Origin: Euphorbia lathyris
Lineage: Eukaryota; Streptophyta; Magnoliopsida; Malpighiales; Euphorbiaceae
Direction: 5' to 3'
Assembly (NCBI RefSeq): GCF_963576675.1
Contig: NC_088915.1
Coordinates: forward strand, 33,509,501-33,573,500
DNA length: 64,000 nt
Below the pieces are notes generated by a model. That model was not told the origin of the DNA and did no database searches. It saw nothing but the letters and a program-made list of their open reading frames with translations. The position numbers and the translations under genes are program-made. Positions within the stretch are counted from its first letter, which is position 1; every line of letters starts with the position of its first letter. Shown here one piece after another: positions 10,894-21,342 of this stretch.

Positions 10894-12345
10894 TGATAAG
10901 ATAAGATTGTATAACCCTCTTCAAGAGCAAGTGAAACCTATCATATCAAGTAGTAAAGGTTCTGAAGAACAGTATCGATCCTACAGAGACTAGTATCTAA
11001 TGCCCTACTCGTACTTAAATCATATATTATCTAAGGATTGAATTAAGTGTTTTGAGTTTGTAACCTTAACTACTAATAAAGCAATTGAACAATTAATATG
11101 TTTAAATGAATGAATGGAAGACTAGGATTTAGGATCCCCATGCTAACTCCTATGAATCATTAAGTGTATGTTGTGTGAATTTAAGGTTAACTTGAGACAA
11201 TGATTTTCCATTAGAAAATAGTAACTCCGGTCAAGAACTTACTAAATCTACCTCAAACACTATTAGGTCGGTGCTTGGTTAGGCAAAATCCATAATAGTG
11301 CTTGAAGGCATTAGACGCTATGAAACCCAAGGCTAAGTCGCAACCTAGACCACGAAGCTGCACTATCTGGTTAAGGTATATGATTAACTAATATGCTAAG
11401 TTTACTCGTTTACTTAGTTAGGTTTCACAATTCAACTTCTCTACCTAATTACTTGGTTAGGTTTCTTAGAAGAGGCAAGAAATACTTTTAGTTATTTCTG
11501 TAGTTAAGTCCTACAACACAACATAAACGCATATTAACGATCCATACTCGTTAAGCACGGTTCACCGTCATCCTAACCTATAATGTTTTAGCTCATGTTT
11601 GAGCTAAAACATAAAGGTATGATGAGATGGATTGAAGATGAACTCATGTTTAGAAAGTTATGTTTATTAATTCAAGAATAAAAGACGAAGAGAATGTAGA
11701 TGAAGAGAAAACTTGAATTAGACGAACTAAACTTGAGAATAAGAGGTGAGAAAACAAACTAATATTAAAGATTTCTTAACTAAACCAATAATGGATCGAA
11801 AATAGTAATCTAAACTAAGGTGAAACGAAATATAAACTAAAGTATGTGGAAACGAAAAGTAAAACTAAGTTATAACTAAGCTAATTAATCTCCTCAATTA
11901 CACTGTAAAAGCTACTATTTATAGTGATTAGATCGTCCTCTAATCTCTAGTAGGTCTTCTACCCTTCCTCTGGTCGGATTAGAGTTGTAGAAGTCGGATA
12001 AGAACAAACCCATTCAATTAGAGTTCCGATCGGAGTCAAATGCTGATTTCTATCGTAGCTCGTCGATCTATTATGCCCTACCCACTGAGATACTTGTGCT
12101 TTATGTGTTTTATAACTTTTTGACTTCCTTCGTTGACTCAAAATCATAGCTCAGCTAGGTTGCTTGGTGAGCTACATGGACGAGCTACCTTCCGAACTGC
12201 CGTTTTTCTCCATTTAAGGCTCGAAACTGCATAAAATCACTCAAAACTCTAACCAAAATCAAAATAAGATAAAAGTCACTAATAATTAGTGGAATAGATA
12301 CATTAAGACTAAAAAATAAAGATAAAACTATATTTTAACCCCTAT
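10894..12345 (-). repeat. Putative LTR of the pol-less element, about 1.45 kb
   Basis: The inner boundary is placed at TGATAAG (10894) beside the PBS-like motif. The outer boundary is less certain and is set near 12345, where LINE coding sequence begins. The first 150 bases contain GTAGTAAAGG...TATCGATCCTACAGAG, a layout also seen at the start of the independent solo LTR at 34790 (GTAGTAATAAAAGATATCGAACCCACA). The two segments also have similar lengths. No ORF is present. Overall divergence between the two is high, so this is a class-level resemblance only. Confidence 0.42.
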
Positions 12346-13640
12346 CTAAGGTAATAACAATTATCCTTAAGATTGTGGCTCAAGTAGTGCCTAATTATGG
12401 AATGAATATCTTTTTACTGCCTTTTGGGTCTCTATCAAAAGATTGATAGAATGTTTAACCCCTCTAGTGGTGTAATGGTGGTCGAGGCATTTGTTCACTG
12501 AGGTGGGAGAAGTTATTTTTACCTACATTCACTAACTGTTTAGGTTTTAAGAAGATTAGGGAGGTTAACCTTGCTATGTTAGGAAAACAGTGCTGGAAAT
12601 TCATTAGAGAACTTGAGTCGCTAGTCTCCAGGGGTCCCACCACAAGGGTGTACTGGGAGCAAGCCTTCCCCTGCCAATTTTTTTTTTTTGGCAAGAGGCC
12701 GCTCCTAAAATTCGAACCCGTGACCTCTCAGTCACACGACAACAATGTTTACCGTTGGAGCAACTTAATAAAAGGAAAAAATCTTCTATTTCATAGCTGT
12801 AGAAGGCGTATTGACAACAGTAACAATTTACAGATCAGGATGGATCCTTAGTTGTTGGAGGCGCCGAACGGAAAACCAACCACTAAAATTCCTCATTCGA
12901 TTGCTATGACAAGTGTTTATTTGCTTTTCATTGTAGGAGAAATGAGGTGGGATGTAGATGTTGTTAAAGATTTGTTTAATTATGATGATCAAGCAACTAT
13001 GTTTAGCATTCAATTGATCATGGTTTTGGTGGTTTGAGCATGATGGTAATTATTCAGTACATAGTGCGTATAGATGGCTTTGCAACTTACAACATGATGC
13101 AACTAGTTGGGCTTGGAAGCTTTTATGGTGCTGAAAGTTCCTCATATGGTTCAAAATTTGATTTGGAGGGTCTGCAATCAAGTTATTCCTACACCTGAAA
13201 CTCTTGTTAAGAGGTATGTTGATATCAATCCTATGTGTGCTTTATGTGGTGTAGAAATGGAAAGTCTTTTGTTTATGGTTTGTGGGTGTATACATTCTAT
13301 TAGTGTTTGGTAGATTGTGGGTTTGTGAGGGGTGCTAGATAGGAATGCAATTAATATTTTTTTTGATTGGATATGTCATGTTTTTTCTTCCTTAATTTTT
13401 GTTCAATCTTGTGTCTGAAGTATGGTTTGTGGGGTATCTGGTCGGGAAGAAATGATTTTTTTAAAGGACTTACGAATTCACCAGTTGTTGTGTTCCATCT
13501 TGTTTGCTTGGGTACGAAGGAGTGACAAGACGTTCAACTCAAATCTCACAATATGTTAACAAGACGCTGACTACAAATCTGATTTTGTTTTCTGTTGGAC
13601 TAAGCATCGTGTGATGTTTCTAAAGCTGGATTTTTGAATT
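12346..13640 (+). mobile_element. Degenerate LINE fragment, interrupted by a SINE
   Basis: Plus-strand frames give KIVAQVVPNYGMNIFLLP (about 12370-12425), then KIREVNLAMLGKQCWKFI (about 12550-12605), DVVKDLFNYDDQ (about 12960) and YSVHSAYRWL (about 13060). The zinc-binding segment follows: PETLVKRYVDINPMCALCGVE (13185-13260). All are typical of the C-terminal third of plant L1 ORF2, truncated at the 5' end and broken by many stops. A SINE fragment splits it at about 12629-12766. Confidence 0.8.
12629..12766 (-). mobile_element. Au-type SINE fragment
   Basis: On the minus strand it reads GCAACGGTAAACATTGTTGTC...GAGGTCACGGGTTCGAATTT, then TTGGCAGGGGAAGGCTTGCTCC and CACCCTTGTGGTGGGACCCC. This matches the body of the full-length SINE at 58453-58642 and the Au SINE family. 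The internal B box GGTTCGAAT is intact. The 3' tail and TSD are missing. It sits inside LINE coding sequence. Confidence 0.8.
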
Positions 13641-14198
13641 TTAAAAAGGGTGATGATTAGGGTAAGCAAATTTAAAGTGTCAATAAATAATTCCAAACAA
13701 TTTTTAGATGATCAATAAGTTTTTTAAGCAATGGCCAATAAATTGTTTAAGCAATTTAAAAAGTTAAGGACACATTTTATAAGTTTATGCCCAACCAAAC
13801 TTTTAAGATAAATTATAACAATGATATCTTGAAGTTATTTAATGAACAAGTCTAACCCTAAATTAAGATGATCAGATTTAAGAAGATAATAAATTTTAAT
13901 GATGCTTACATCAGAATTTTACAGGAAATGATGTTAAATCGTTCACTCTCCAGCTGTCAACCAACAATCTCGTTTTCCATTGGTCCGAACTGCAAACCTA
14001 AATCACCAATTTAAATTACCATTATACCCTCTAAAAGTGCGGTCCTTTTGCTTACATGGCAACGGCCAACTAGTTACACACACTGCCGACGTGTTTAGAT
14101 GTCCATAATTGATTGGTTGCAAGTTGCGAGGTGCGGCACGCGTCAAGTGGATATGGAGAGTACGAGGCTTAATTTGGATTAGAGAGTGAAATAGGGAT

Positions 14199-14206
14199 AG
14201 ATATTT
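14199..14206 (-). promoter_or_regulatory. Partial evening element (AAATATCT on minus strand)
   Basis: AGATATTT on the plus strand, an 8-of-9 match to the evening element in reverse orientation, 10 bp upstream of the perfect copy. Confidence 0.45.
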
Positions 14207-14215
14207 AGAGGATCA

Positions 14216-14224
14216 AAAATATCT
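14216..14224 (+). promoter_or_regulatory. Evening element AAAATATCT
   Basis: Perfect 9-base evening element about 260 bp upstream of the LUX-type start codon. In Arabidopsis CCA1/LHY bind this motif and repress evening genes, including LUX, in the morning. Presence in this promoter is direct observation; function is inferred from the known circuit. Confidence 0.75.
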
Positions 14225-14255
14225 GGCTAAGTAGTCCACGTAGGCATCTGGAATC

Positions 14256-14262
14256 AGATATT
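14256..14262 (-). promoter_or_regulatory. Evening-element core (AATATCT on minus strand)
   Basis: AGATATT on the plus strand, 32 bp downstream of the perfect evening element. A 7-base core alone is weak; its value comes from the cluster. Confidence 0.35.
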
Positions 14263-14370
14263 GCACTTTCTTTCTTCTTTTCTATCCTTCCTAAAGAGAC
14301 GACGGAATTTTTTTGCTTTTTCTTTTCTCCTCCTTTCCTTTCATTTTCTTCCAAACAAACAAACTCCCGG

Positions 14371-14378
14371 AAATATCT
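14371..14378 (+). promoter_or_regulatory. Partial evening element (AAATATCT)
   Basis: 8-of-9 match on the plus strand, about 105 bp upstream of the ATG, perhaps within the leader. Same orientation as the perfect copy. Confidence 0.4.
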
Positions 14379-14481
14379 CCTTCTTCTCTGACTTCGATCT
14401 GATCGACACCATATGAATTGATCAAATCAAATTAAGGTTTGCTCAGAGAGAGAGATACAAACAGAAAATAGAGACTTAATT

Positions 14482-15555
14482 ATGGGGGAGGAAGTGAAGA
14501 TGAGTGAATTTGAAGCCAACGTAGTTGATGACGGAATCGCTGAGTGGGAGATTGGCCTTCCTACTGTTGATGATCTCCCCCCTTTATCTCATTCACTCGT
14601 TCCTCCGGAACTCGCTTCGGCGTTTAGTATTTCGCCGGTTCCCTACCGAACGCTTACAGACCTCAACCGAGAGTCGCAGAATACTATCTCCAGTATACGT
14701 GGCGGAGGGCTTGTGGGACAATTAAAAGCTCTGTCGTCGAGTAATTTTAAGTCTTGTAACAATGAAGAACAAGCTCGTGAACCGATTGTGGTCGAGGGGG
14801 AGACAGAGGCGGACGCGGACGCGGAGGTAGATGTGGAGGAGAATAATACAGATCGGGATGGGTCGGGGTCTGAGTCGAGGAAATTGAGAAAAATTGATTG
14901 TGAAGAGGCCGATTCAGCTTTGCGGTTGGAGAATTCCGGTGAAGATCCGTCGGCGAGGACGCTGAAACGGCCGCGTCTTGTTTGGACTCCGCAGCTGCAC
15001 AAGAGATTTGTTGATGTGGTAGCGTACCTTGGAATTAAAAACGCCGTACCGAAGACAATCATGCAGTTAATGAACGTTGAAGGTTTAACCCGCGAAAATG
15101 TCGCCAGTCATCTGCAGAAGTACCGCCTTTATCTCAAGAGGATGCAGGGCTTGTCTAATGATGGCCCTTCGTCTTCTGATCAGTTGTTTGCCTCCACGCC
15201 TGTACCGCAAAGTTTGCACGAGACTGGTAGTGGCGGAGCCGGCGGTGGTTCTACTGGTGGAGGGAGTGTAGCATCTCATGGGAATGGGCATGTAGGGATG
15301 CCTATTCCAGTCCCTTATCATCCTGCGGCGGGGCCGATGATGCCAATGCCGATGTATGGTCACATGGGGATGCAAATGCCCAGTAATCATCATCCTCATC
15401 ATCAGCAACTTAATCATCATCATCACCCTGGGGTTGATGGTAATCATCCGTTTAATATGTTGCAGAGAGACTGGAGTGGGAATAGTTATGGTCCGGTCAT
15501 GCCCTACACGCCTCATCCTCATCATATTGTTCCTCCCAATGATAATATGTCATAG
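14482..15555 (+). CDS. LUX: LUX ARRHYTHMO/PCL1-type GARP transcription factor
   Basis: Single-exon gene of 357 residues. LUX is the DNA-binding subunit of the evening complex with ELF3 and ELF4; it represses PRR9, PIFs and its own gene in the nucleus. The N terminus ([31 protein letters not shown]) follows the LUX/BOA pattern. The single MYB-like GARP domain spans about residues 161-222: [19 protein letters not shown], then [20 protein letters not shown] and the SHLQKYR signature. An acidic linker (about 105-145) precedes it. A Gly-rich, then Met/Pro-rich, then His-rich C terminus (residues about 245-340) follows. The ATG at 14482 is the first in frame, and an in-frame TAA lies just upstream. 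It could equally be called BOA/NOX, its Arabidopsis paralogue; the family is certain, the orthology less so. Evening elements upstream suggest clock regulation. Confidence 0.93.
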   Translation: MGEEVKMSEFEANVVDDGIAEWEIGLPTVDDLPPLSHSLVPPELASAFSISPVPYRTLTDLNRESQNTISSIRGGGLVGQLKALSSSNFKSCNNEEQAREPIVVEGETEADADAEVDVEENNTDRDGSGSESRKLRKIDCEEADSALRLENSGEDPSARTLKRPRLVWTPQLHKRFVDVVAYLGIKNAVPKTIMQLMNVEGLTRENVASHLQKYRLYLKRMQGLSNDGPSSSDQLFASTPVPQSLHETGSGGAGGGSTGGGSVASHGNGHVGMPIPVPYHPAAGPMMPMPMYGHMGMQMPSNHHPHHQQLNHHHHPGVDGNHPFNMLQRDWSGNSYGPVMPYTPHPHHIVPPNDNMS

Positions 15556-16502
15556 CATGATGAGATCTTTTTGACATCCTAGAAAGAAAGTGGTGAGAGT
15601 TTCTTTGATCGGATTTGATACCATAATATTTACCAATTGCTGTTCTTTTCTGTTTCATATTTAACTGGAAAATTACAAAAATAAGATAGCTGAGTCATTA
15701 AAACTATATTAGGATAGCTTTAGCACAATATAATTCTCCGACCATGATTCTATGGTTATGGTGGGGTTGCAACTAGACTTGATTCACTCCACAAATGTGT
15801 TATACCCGAGACCAGGATCTTTGATCTGGTTTTCTGGCCTGAGCTGATGATTTAAGATTTTTTGCTGCTTCTCAAAAATGTCATTCCTTTTATCGAATTT
15901 CATTTGAGAATCCATGGGAGGTTGCTTTCCTGTATTTCGTTGATGTTGCATTCCTGTATTTCGTTAATGAGTGGAAACTGATATTTCAAAAAGTCAAATG
16001 ATTGTGAGATTTTGTAACTTTCTTTTTTCCTTCCAAACAGTCATCTTGCTGGTTTTTGTTGTCCCAACTTTTATGGGAATCACAATTAGTTTTGATAAGG
16101 CCATGGGGTTGAAGTAATGTTTGTTTATCAGAATTCCTTGACCTATTTGTTGTGCCTTTTACCCCCTTCACAAGTCAGAAAACAGAAATGATAGAAATAG
16201 ATACTTTTTTATATATAGAATTTCCAGATTAGTAATCAAATCAAATCCTTTCCAATGAATTTGGGTAACGAGGAAACCACTAAAATATGGAGGCTGAATA
16301 ATGCAATTGGTACTGTAATAATATTGGGAATATATGGCACATCCGTGTTAGGAAGTTTGGCATACTCCTCAATGCTACCCAATCTCAGACTCTACACTCT
16401 TTTTGAATCTGACAAAGCTTGTAGACATTGCTTCTACGTGCCCTTTTCTAATTATGTCACTTGTTCATACTGGGAAGCCAAAGAGGTAGTTATTATGTGC
16501 AT

Positions 16503-16608
16503 GTGTATATTTTGTTTGTACTGAAATAATTCCATGGACCATGCTCTCACTGGAGTGTGTATATTTTGTCTATACTGAAATAATTCCATGGACCATGCTC
16601 TCACTGGA
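16503..16608. repeat. 54-bp tandem duplication
   Basis: Two copies (16503-16554 and 16557-16608) of a 52-base segment containing GAAATAATTCCATGGACCAT differ at only two or three positions. The copies are separated by two bases. This is a recent local duplication downstream of LUX. Confidence 0.9.
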
Positions 16609-17002
16609 TTCTATTATTTCCAGCTTTTAGTTTGAGTGTTTTGTTTCATTGTCACTTTGAATAGTAGATTGTTCTCTGGTCGTCTAATTGCAGTTTATAT
16701 CTATAAGTTCGACTGAGTTTATTATGTGATACTATTATGTGGTGGTTCACTTATAAAGTATCAAAAGTTTTGTTTTCATTATATTATATGTGGGAAATAA
16801 TTATGGTGTGAATTTTTAATTAGGTGAGAGTCACCTGCAATCTGCTTGTTTAGTGAAAACAAATAATGAAATCTTCTGCATCAGGAAAAATAATAATGTA
16901 ATAAGTAACATGTTAGCTTAATGAGGAATATATACCATGGTCTTATCTTTTTGATTGCCTGTATTTGTCTTGAAACGGTTTGTTCTAGTCTGCCTTTTGA
17001 TT

Positions 17003-17143
17003 GGAATAATGAGATTATAGGTTTGAAGTTTACCTGTTCTACAGCAACAGGATTCACTTACAGCTTCTAACGTATTGGAGTGATGAGATTATAGGTTTGA
17101 AGTATACCTTTTCTGCAACAACAAGATTCACCTTCAGGTTCTA
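17003..17143. repeat. Diverged tandem duplication, about 70 bp unit
   Basis: ATGAGATTATAGGTTTGAAG occurs at about 17008 and 17081. Each copy is followed by TATACC/TTTACC, a CTGYAACAACA-type stretch, GATTCAC and TTCTAAC. The two copies are clearly homologous but less alike than the 16503 pair. Confidence 0.7.
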
Positions 17144-18958
17144 ACAAATTTTCATTTTTGTTCATTATATGCTTTTATTTGGGGTTTATAGTCAACTGGC
17201 TGCTCTAGAAATTACAGTTCATATTATCTGTTTATTGCAGATTCTGAAGTTTGAGTGAGCCTTTTACATGTAGTATTTGGAGTGGCTGAAAATGTTTTGT
17301 GGCATACATGAGAGGAGTTTCAGGAATGGAGACAAATTCAGAGACATTTCAAATGTGATTAAGATTGTGCAGGAAATCATGAATACCTGCAATACTTGTC
17401 TTGGTATACGTCTTACTAACTGAAGGCAGCAAAAGGAACTATGCGAGCCACAAATAGTTTAGTTGATGATTTGGTGATGATTGATAGCCTATATTCTTAA
17501 CCTGATCTTTAATTGTTAAAATGTTAAACGAATTGAATTTATTAGAATTTTTGTTTTCTTCAATACAAGAAAAGAGTGGATAAAGGGGCAGTTAGCAAAA
17601 TCTGTGATGCTGTTTATTAAATTCCATTTCTTTCTATATTCTTTTGGTGTTGTCCTGAAAGTATGCTGATTATTTAGTTATATTTAATGTACATGTGCTG
17701 TTTCTCATGGAATAGGATATGATTAAATTAGATTGTACAGTAGCTTTTGCTTGGAGATGTATATTTCTGTTGGATTATCTTTTTGTGTTTAGCATTCTGA
17801 ATTGAAACCAAATTAAGATTTTTAGGCTGTCCGTTTTTGGGTTTGTATAAAGGGTGGTGGGACTGGAACAGAATCTCTAGCTTGAAAAATCGTACGATCA
17901 AAAGTTGTCTACAAAGATAAAAGGGAGAATCTGACCAGAAATTAAAGAGAACATCTTAGAACAAGTGGTAGAACTTAATGGCAATGCGGTCCTGGACCAA
18001 CTAGTAAAAAGACATGTATAGACTACATATCAGTAGTGATACTCTGTGTTACCACCTGAATGGTATTCAAGACCTATTTAATCATAAATCATTATAAAAG
18101 AATATTGTATTGATGTATCAGCATATGAATGTATCACTACTTGAATGGTGTTCCAAGACCTATTTAATCATAAATGGGCTTGATGGTTACCAAACTCCTA
18201 CAAAGGACTGTGGGGTTGAATTCTTGATAGATGGTCCACAAATTTTGTGATGCAAGTTTCAATATATTAATACATTGTGGAAAAGGTGAAATAACAAATT
18301 GTTTGCCATAATAATAAAAGTTATTCTTGAATCTTAGCTATTAATTTGACTTTTAGTTCAATTGATTTTTTAATATTTACTTTCATCTATGTTGCACATA
18401 AACTCTTATTTCAGTAGCGTTTCATATCCGTTTCTTGTTTCCTAACTACATCTTCGGTGCAACATAGACTTGAATATTCAATCAAATTATAATTTTGGTA
18501 GAAGTTTAGGAACTGCATACAACTCGTTCCTTGCCGTGCCCTGGATACTTATGACACCTGCAAAGGCTATGGCTTTGATTATGTAATAACTTTTGATAGC
18601 TAAACAAGTGTATGCCTGATGATAATTTCCTCATATTTTGGTCATAGAAACAGGACAAAGAAAGATATTGTTCTATTATCTGTTATAAAAAGTAGCTAAA
18701 TGTGCTGAAAGAAATTCTGGAAAAAAAAGTAAAAAATTTAATGTCACTTGATAGTAAAAAACCAATGCAGGTTATATTTTTCAGGATACAAAATGTAATT
18801 GCCCGTTTTAGGCATTAGATATTGACATACCGGCTGATTTAGAATGCACTATCACATAGAAATGTTGCAATTAGTTTGATGCATAGCAACCTGGTTGCTG
18901 TTTTGCTCCCTAATAGATACAAACTTTTGAGTAGTTTCACATAATACCTCTGTTCTTA

Positions 18959-20593
18959 CTAGGTTGTCTCTATCCAACTGCACCCAGAAAGTTTTCTTAA
19001 CTTATGTCTCTTTATTTTGCTCTTGTACCTTGCAACAATTTCCCAACTCCCAGTATGAGCATACAAATTCGACAAAAGCATATTGTTTCCAGCATTTCCA
19101 GGCTCTAATTCAGCCAAATTCCTAGCTGCTATTTCTGCAAGCTCTATATCACCATGAATCCTACACGCCCCCAATAGCGCTCCCCAAGCGAATCGATCAG
19201 GCTTCATAGGCATCGTTTTAATAATATCATAAGCCTCCGATAAGTTACCAGCTCTACCAAGAAGATCAACCATGCAAGCATAATGCTCCAATCTTGGGAC
19301 AATCTTGTACTTCTCTTGCATCAGAAGAAACAAACTTTTTCCCATTTGAACTATTCCAGCATGGCTACAGGCTGTAAGAACGGCCATGAAACTCAAGTAA
19401 TCAAGCTTCTCTCCTTCTAGTTTCTCCATGTGATTGAAGAGCTCAATAGCCTCATTGCAGTAACCATGATTTGCATACCCGAAAATCATTGAATTCCAAG
19501 TAACTGTGTTCCTTACAGTCATCTTAGAGAACATCATCTTTGCTTCGGATATGAAACCCGACTTGGCATACATATCCACAAGAGCACTCCTTGCATGAAT
19601 ATCCTCTTCAATTCCGATCACCAATGTGTATCCATGTAGCGCTCTCCCGATCCTTGCATTCGTGATACTGGCACAAGCAGGCAACAGGCTGGTAATAGTA
19701 GCAGAATTGGGATAAAATCCATATTCCAACATCTGTTTAAATGCATGAAAAGCTGCCTGGTTATGAAAATTGTGCACATATCCTGAAATAACCGAAGTCC
19801 AAGACACAACATCAGGCTCCACTCCATTAATAAACATAATTTGAAATAGCTTTGAAACCATTACTTGGTCGCCTGCTTTTGCAAACCCTGAGATTAAGGT
19901 GTTCCAAGTTACTAAATTAGGCTTAATATTGAACATTTGCATTTGGTCCACCAAGTGAAATCCTTCCTTAGCAAAACCATGTTGAGCATAGCCTAAAACC
20001 ATAGCATTTAATGCCCCTAAATCAAATTGTTCCATCGTATCAAACACTCGCCTTCCATTTTCAACATCTCCGCATCTACAATACATATCAATCAATGCAG
20101 TAACTACAACAATGTCGGATTGAAATGAATATCTGAGAATCAGAGAGTGTAATATCTTTCCAATTCGTAAATCATAGAGATGAGCGCAAGCTCTAAGAAC
20201 ACTAGGAACAACAAACTTGTTGAGTCTTAAACCATGATTTTGCATTTCATGGAAGACAGTTAGAGCTTCCTGATAAAAGCCACATCGAGAATAAGCTCCA
20301 ATGAGCAGGATCCAGCGAGCAATATTTGATTCAGGAATTTCGTCGAACAGTTTACGAGCGTTACATAAGTGGTTAGTTAGTGTGTAGAAGGAGATTAGGT
20401 TTGATGCGAAATGAGTTGAATTAGCTAAACCATTTACGATTAAGTGGGCATGGATTATTTTACCTTGATTTAGTGCTCGATCATGAGCGTATCTTTGAAT
20501 GAGGTCAGTACAAATACGTGGTGATGATTGGAAGGAGCGGTATATGAATGATGTTCTGAATTGGGATGTTATGCTTCTGATTAGTGACTGCAT
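18959..20593 (-). CDS. Organellar PPR protein, PLS class with E domain
   Basis: Intronless gene of 544 residues, the usual layout for plant PPR genes. The N terminus (MQSLIRSITSQFRTSFIYRS) is Arg/Ser-rich without acids and fits mitochondrial or plastid import. PLS-type repeats fill about residues 60-460; clear examples include NARKLFDEIPESNIARWILL, NLVTWNTLISGFAKAG, DVVSWTSVISGYVHN and YACMVDLLGRAGNLSEAY. The end (WGALLGACRIHGDIELAE...LLSNLYAHTGSWE...GCSWIE) is an E domain. There is no DYW deaminase, so an editing role would need a partner. The residue pattern resembles my memory of Arabidopsis At5g59600. The RNA target cannot be predicted here. The reading frame is intact, and its start lies near a LINE insertion that separates it from the divergent DnaJ gene. 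Confidence 0.9.
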   Translation of the reverse strand: MQSLIRSITSQFRTSFIYRSFQSSPRICTDLIQRYAHDRALNQGKIIHAHLIVNGLANSTHFASNLISFYTLTNHLCNARKLFDEIPESNIARWILLIGAYSRCGFYQEALTVFHEMQNHGLRLNKFVVPSVLRACAHLYDLRIGKILHSLILRYSFQSDIVVVTALIDMYCRCGDVENGRRVFDTMEQFDLGALNAMVLGYAQHGFAKEGFHLVDQMQMFNIKPNLVTWNTLISGFAKAGDQVMVSKLFQIMFINGVEPDVVSWTSVISGYVHNFHNQAAFHAFKQMLEYGFYPNSATITSLLPACASITNARIGRALHGYTLVIGIEEDIHARSALVDMYAKSGFISEAKMMFSKMTVRNTVTWNSMIFGYANHGYCNEAIELFNHMEKLEGEKLDYLSFMAVLTACSHAGIVQMGKSLFLLMQEKYKIVPRLEHYACMVDLLGRAGNLSEAYDIIKTMPMKPDRFAWGALLGACRIHGDIELAEIAARNLAELEPGNAGNNMLLSNLYAHTGSWEIVARYKSKIKRHKLRKLSGCSWIETT

Positions 20594-21313
20594 TTGCTAC
20601 CTATAAATGAAAGGGGAAATATGCATTGTATTGTATGTAGTTAAGCAAACACTATTTTGAGAACCTCACCATATATATAAGAATTAGAAAACTATTTGGT
20701 TCCTATCTGTACAAAATTGTCATTTCAAATTCTTTATCAGCCCAATTCGTGAAAGTGAATCCAAATGTTCAAATCATAGGGTTGGGTTTACAAAATTTTG
20801 TAAATCACAATGTTATGTTTGAAAAAAAAAAAAAGGTGAAACTTAAGAGTATCTGTATGTAATTAATCCTAAAAAGTATATTTCTTAAAAGATTAGAGTA
20901 TCTTCAATATGCTTTTAGTTTGAATCTTAAGTTAAAAATTGAGGAGTGGGAGATAAAAATCAGTTCCAACCTCTTAATGTATCCTCAAATCGCTAATAGC
21001 GTTTACATCATCTCTTTTAATAGAGAGGCTCTGTTCTATTGACTGAAATTAAGTAAACTGAATTGAATTTGAACTGAACTAAATACTACTGAACTAAAAT
21101 AGAAATAATTAAAATAAAAAGCTTATAAAAATAATAATAAATAATTATTATTATTATAATAAGTAATGATAAATTAGTGAACTGAATGCTATTAAACTGA
21201 ACTGAAATTACTCATACTGAAATTAAGTTACAAAAAATATGGTAGAACATGGTCACAGTCTCTCTCCACTCTCAATTCCTCCTCAATTTATTTTTTATTA
21301 ATAATCTATGAAG
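20594..21313. other. PPR upstream region with MITE-like repeat
   Basis: The PPR promoter lies in the first few hundred bases. From about 21030 to 21235 the sequence is made of CTGAAATTAAGTAAACTGAA/GAACTGAACTAAAT words with an ATTATTATTATAATAA centre. The ends TTGACTGAAATTAAGT (about 21036) and ATACTGAAATTAAGTT (about 21215) are similar. Related words occur at 52890-52945. No coding sequence. Confidence 0.5.
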
Positions 21314-21342
21314 TATTAAAAAAAGTCTGTCTCATGTTGGTA
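21314..21342. repeat. Target-site duplication of LINE, left copy
   Basis: This segment, containing TGTCTCATGTTGGTA, is repeated with a few changes at 24481-24507 (TGTCTCATGTTAGTA) after an A-run. The two copies bracket the LINE. Confidence 0.75.

Larger units (their letters stand above)
13641..14481. other. Upstream region of the LUX-type gene
   Basis: About 840 bp of unique-looking sequence. The proximal 300 bp carry one perfect evening element and three shorter matches (listed separately). A pyrimidine-rich stretch (14264-14400) followed by GAGAGAGAGA (14446-14455) looks like the transcribed leader. The distal half is AT-rich with no gene. Confidence 0.6.
15556..18958. other. LUX 3'UTR and long intergenic region
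   Basis: About 3.4 kb between the convergent LUX-type and PPR genes. The first part is presumably the LUX 3'UTR. The rest is AT-rich and stop-rich with local tandem duplications (16503-16608, 17003-17143). A short ORF at 16255-16524 has no recognisable domain. No RNA gene was identified. Confidence 0.5.

Noticed and set aside
14643..15525. Minus-strand ORFs of 139 and 146 residues opposite the LUX-type gene
   Set aside because: They are antisense shadows of a GC-rich coding region, rich in Arg, His and Met from reversed His and Asp codons, with no domain.
16255..16524. 89-residue ORF downstream of LUX
   Set aside because: No recognisable domain or splice context, and the final part lies in a recent tandem duplication. 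Could be part of a 3'UTR or chance.
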